From Panopea generosa (Eukaryota > Mollusca > Bivalvia > Adapedonta > Hiatellidae): DNA of 64,000 nucleotides. Below, in pieces: positions 61,045-64,000 of this stretch; positions within the stretch are counted from its first letter, which is position 1, and each line of letters begins with the position of its first letter. The notes below the pieces were generated by a model. It worked only from the letters and a program-made list of their open reading frames with translations, searched no databases and had not been told where the DNA came from. Made by a program: the position numbers and the translations under genes. The stretch spans positions 47,184,412-47,248,411 of the forward strand of contig CM055909.1 in NCBI GenBank assembly GCA_029582155.1, given 5' to 3'.

Positions 61045-62730
61045 TCAAAGGCCTTCTGTGATTGGTGCGGAAAATGCGTATCTATTTCAATACTAGTCTA
61101 GATACAGAGAAATAGCTGGAGAGTCTCACATTACTATCTTTAAACCCTAGTGTATTATTGAACCTTATAATAAAACCTTCACACCCCTGTCAGAGACTGG
61201 AGAATCCCATTACATAAAATATAACATAAAGTAGAACTTTACAATAACATTTATAAGGATCTTTATTTAATATAATTTTTACAACACTGCAATGAATAAG
61301 TAAGCAAAGATTTACAGACATATTCATGTAATTATGCAGTTACTTATTTATGCTCTATTGGGCATAGCATTGCTTTAAATTTTGATTTGTCTTGTTATTA
61401 TTTTCAAAATATCTTTCTTAACCTGTTGCTGTGTTTTCAATTAAGAAAACTTTTTTCTATGAGGGTTACCTTGGAATATACTCTAATATATAAATTTTAT
61501 ACCACTTGAAGACTCAAATGGTATAAGTAAGGCCTTTACAGCCATAGAAATAAAACGCTTAAGCAGACGTAGTATTCTTGTATAATTGCACTGTTTTCAT
61601 TAGATAGTATGAAACTTAATTATAAAAGATATAGATACAGATCACAGGATCAGTAGTTGGGCGATTGTGAACCGTAATATTTTTACAAAACACGTTATTT
61701 TTTGGACAAGACTTATTCAACACAAATTCAAACAGCACTTAATAATGCAATCATAAGTAATCCTAAATGGAACAGTGATAGTTTATCTAGTTTAATTCCC
61801 ATCCAACCACAGCAGTTGTCTCAGGTTAACCTGAAAATGATACCAGAAGCTTCCTCGCTAGGCGTAAACTTTAGAGGATAGTTTTAGGTCTTGACGGCCC
61901 AGTGTTAGTTTAATGTGATTGGGAGGGGTATTATGACATGTGTCTGCGGAACGTTACTCCAGTGTGGCAGCGCTTAGAATGCTGTTTCAAGTTAGCACCG
62001 TCGCTTTATAATTTAAAACTCGTTGAAAGAGACACTAAACAACATAGAACCAACCACCCAACAAACCATATCCCATCGATACAATAAATGATACTACTTT
62101 TTTTGATTTGCTGTTTTAATGAAACCCATGAAAGACTCGTCATGTCAATGTTAGGGACCTATTTGAGGAAAGTTTCAATTTAAGATATTAAGTCAACTAT
62201 ATTTTTCTTCAATGATATATTAACCATAAACATATTATTATTAGATATTATAATAAACAAAATGCAAACGTCGCAATTTACCTGACATTTAAAAGCAGCG
62301 GAAATGTGAATCATTTATACCAATATAACGTGCCAATTTGTACAACAAATGTCTAAAACTATAATGAAATATCACGACGAATGCACTTCTAACATCAAAA
62401 AATGATATTGTTTGCGCCGAACGGATGTATCTGCCGTTTGACAAAGTGAATAGCTCTGTTGTTTCATACCGTTTAAGTGATTTAAGCGCGTTTAGTTTGG
62501 TTTTAACACGTTATATAAACAATCGGTAAAGTGCATTGCAAGTGTGCACGCTCCCATGAAAATGAATTTGTAACATTAACTGTATCATTCATTACTGTGG
62601 AGTTAATGCATGCGTCAAATCATTTTTAAATTACGTTTTCGGCAATGCGTTGATATTGATCGAACAAAATGAAGAGACAGTCGTTGACAATGAAAATGCA
62701 GTAAAAACTGTCTTTAGCAGCCAGTGAAGA
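61045..62730. other. AT-rich interval, nothing recognised
   Basis: No frame over 60 codons, no tandem repeat and no SINE head noticed. Confidence 0.5.
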
Positions 62731-62734
62731 GAAG

Positions 62735-62865
62735 AACAAAAAGTGGCATTTTAAGACAGGTTGTTTAATGCAGGTTAATTTGCTTTTAAGGCAAATCAAT
62801 TGGGAATAACAACTGTGACTGTTTAAGATAAACAGAGTTGGCCGCTGTTACTAGTTTGATTGTAC
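62735..62865. repeat. Dispersed repeat E, copy 2
   Basis: GAAGAACAAAAAGTGGCATT, TTAAGACAGGTTG, TGCAGGTTAATTTGC, TGTGACTGTTTAAG and AGAGTTGGCCGCTGTTAC followed by GTTTGATTGTA repeat the block order of 45215-45372. Confidence 0.8.
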
Positions 62866-63227
62866 AATGAAAACAAACAGGTTGGTATTAGTTTCACTGT
62901 TGTGGTGAATTGACTGTCCATGCAAGTCCAACACGCTTCGACGATAAATTTTGTACATTTTCACTTGCAATGTTCGTCTCATGCCAGAGATCGTTCAATA
63001 TGACTGTTCATTGTTCTATAGATCAAAAAAGAAATACTCTTCAAATAATTCAACTATAACTAACTAAACGATTTAAACTGATAAAATACTATTAATATTA
63101 AGATATGTAATTTCATCACATCGTTAATTTCAGATTTTTTGGTTGTTAATTATTCAACCTGTTGCAAAACATATATAACTTAAACAAATCATGATCGGTG
63201 TCTGCCCAGGCAGTATTTACATAAAAC

Positions 63228-63305
63228 ACATTTTCTGTTTGTATGATCGAACCCACAACACTGGCATCATATATCCGATGCTCTTGCATTAGACCACGTG
63301 ATATA
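63228..63305 (-). mobile_element. tRNA-like SINE head
   Basis: On the minus strand CACGTGGTCTAATGCAAGAG (box A) and GTGTTGTGGGTTCGATCATA (box B, GGTTCGATC) are about 40 bp apart. There is no closing acceptor stem, so a SINE remnant is likelier than a working tRNA gene. Confidence 0.65.
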
Positions 63306-63309
63306 CAGC

Positions 63310-64000
63310 AATTTGTTAAATTTAAACTATTCTAACCAAACCGTTTAAGCAGTCGTTTAGATATAATATAAATGCTATCCTATAATTATGTTTCACTTTA
63401 ATTTATTTGATTTACATTGTATAATATCAAGTTATGTGTCTTTTTAAATATTTTATACAATATATTAGTAAATAAAATTAATAAGTAATGGAAAATAAAC
63501 GTCTATAAGACTGAGTACTCTAAGATTTCATACTTCATTGCATAGTAATACTGTCGGATAAATGTTATCCTTAAAAACCCTCAGAGTCTTTAATGTTTTC
63601 TTTCTCTGTTTGAAAATAATGAAAGAAGAGAGTTAAGTTTAGTAGAAATACATTTTTACTGTTTCTCATCTATATCGAATTATACTTTGGTACTTAAACT
63701 ATTCAAACTATATATCTTAGTATATAGTTGTCATGTATTTGCCATACGTTTTCGAACATATAGTATGTAGTATTTAGAGTACAGATAAAAAAAACAGACC
63801 ATGAATGAAACTTCAATGATACTGCATGCAAATGGGGAACTGTTATTTAGTAGTCATACAATACAGATCAAAACCCAAGCTTGTGTTTGTCTATTTATAA
63901 TTCATAGACATTACATTGTCTAGAGGCATATAAATTGAATTAAATTAAAATTAAACGATTACTTACATATTTTCATAGCGTTTGTATTTTATTGCTATAG
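63310..64000. other. AT-rich end of window, nothing recognised
   Basis: No gene or repeat was recognised. GTCTAGAGGCATATAA near 63919 echoes GTCCAGAGGCATATAA at 54727 but the match is too short to call. Confidence 0.45.

Overview
This window looks like nuclear DNA from an AT-rich, repeat-rich animal genome. A lophotrochozoan, most likely a bivalve mollusc, is the best guess. Evidence for this: long stretches without coding sequence, a nearly intact two-ORF non-LTR retrotransposon, several tRNA-derived SINE families (two copies with target-site duplications), foldback/MITE-type elements, many minisatellites, and one exon-like segment of a secretin-family receptor with a plausible splice donor. 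There are no operons, Shine-Dalgarno sites or prokaryotic gene density. The species call rests on the style of the repeats and is inference.

Layout. 1-7.2 kb: old local duplications, a 38-bp minisatellite with nine copies (2090-2431) and a ~40-bp degenerate array. 7.2-10 kb: no recognisable gene. 10-11.9 kb: a minisatellite of alternating ~37- and ~34-bp modules. 12-16 kb: SINE remnants. 16.9-18.6 kb: a ~24-bp satellite with longer-period structure. 20.9-26.06 kb: the LINE (ORF1, ORF2, 3' UTR). 29.1-29.6 kb, minus strand: the only host-gene candidate, an exon carrying a hormone-receptor domain of a class B1 GPCR. 31.9-35.9 kb: SINEs and a 150-bp foldback. 38.0-43.4 kb: a diverged ~2.4-kb tandem duplication whose copies later gained different SINEs. 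43.7-44.5 kb: a minisatellite open in all three forward frames. 48.7-51.1 kb: a SINE with a perfect 12-bp target duplication, another tRNA-like SINE and a ~90-bp tandem array. 52.6-52.8 kb: a CA tract. 54.4-59.8 kb: SINE and MITE-like elements, including one with long terminal inverted repeats and a 10-bp flanking repeat, plus a 44-bp minisatellite. 60-64 kb: a hairpin and two dispersed repeats.

The only genes with clear function are the LINE proteins. ORF1 looks like an RNA-binding chaperone (coiled coil, RRM-like region, RGG-rich tail). ORF2 has an APE-type endonuclease, a reverse transcriptase and a C-terminal CCHC motif, and every catalytic motif I can identify is present. ORF1 and ORF2 share one reading frame and are separated only by a single TAG. 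The first endonuclease motif (WNVRGW) lies between that TAG and the first ORF2 ATG, so a complete ORF2 product would need readthrough, reinitiation without AUG, or an ancestral fused frame. LINE machinery of this general type is what mobilises SINEs, but whether this element drives the SINEs here cannot be told from the window.

Most short open frames in the window are chance frames or products of tandem repeats. No alignments, folding or database searches were run. Identities and copy numbers were counted by eye.
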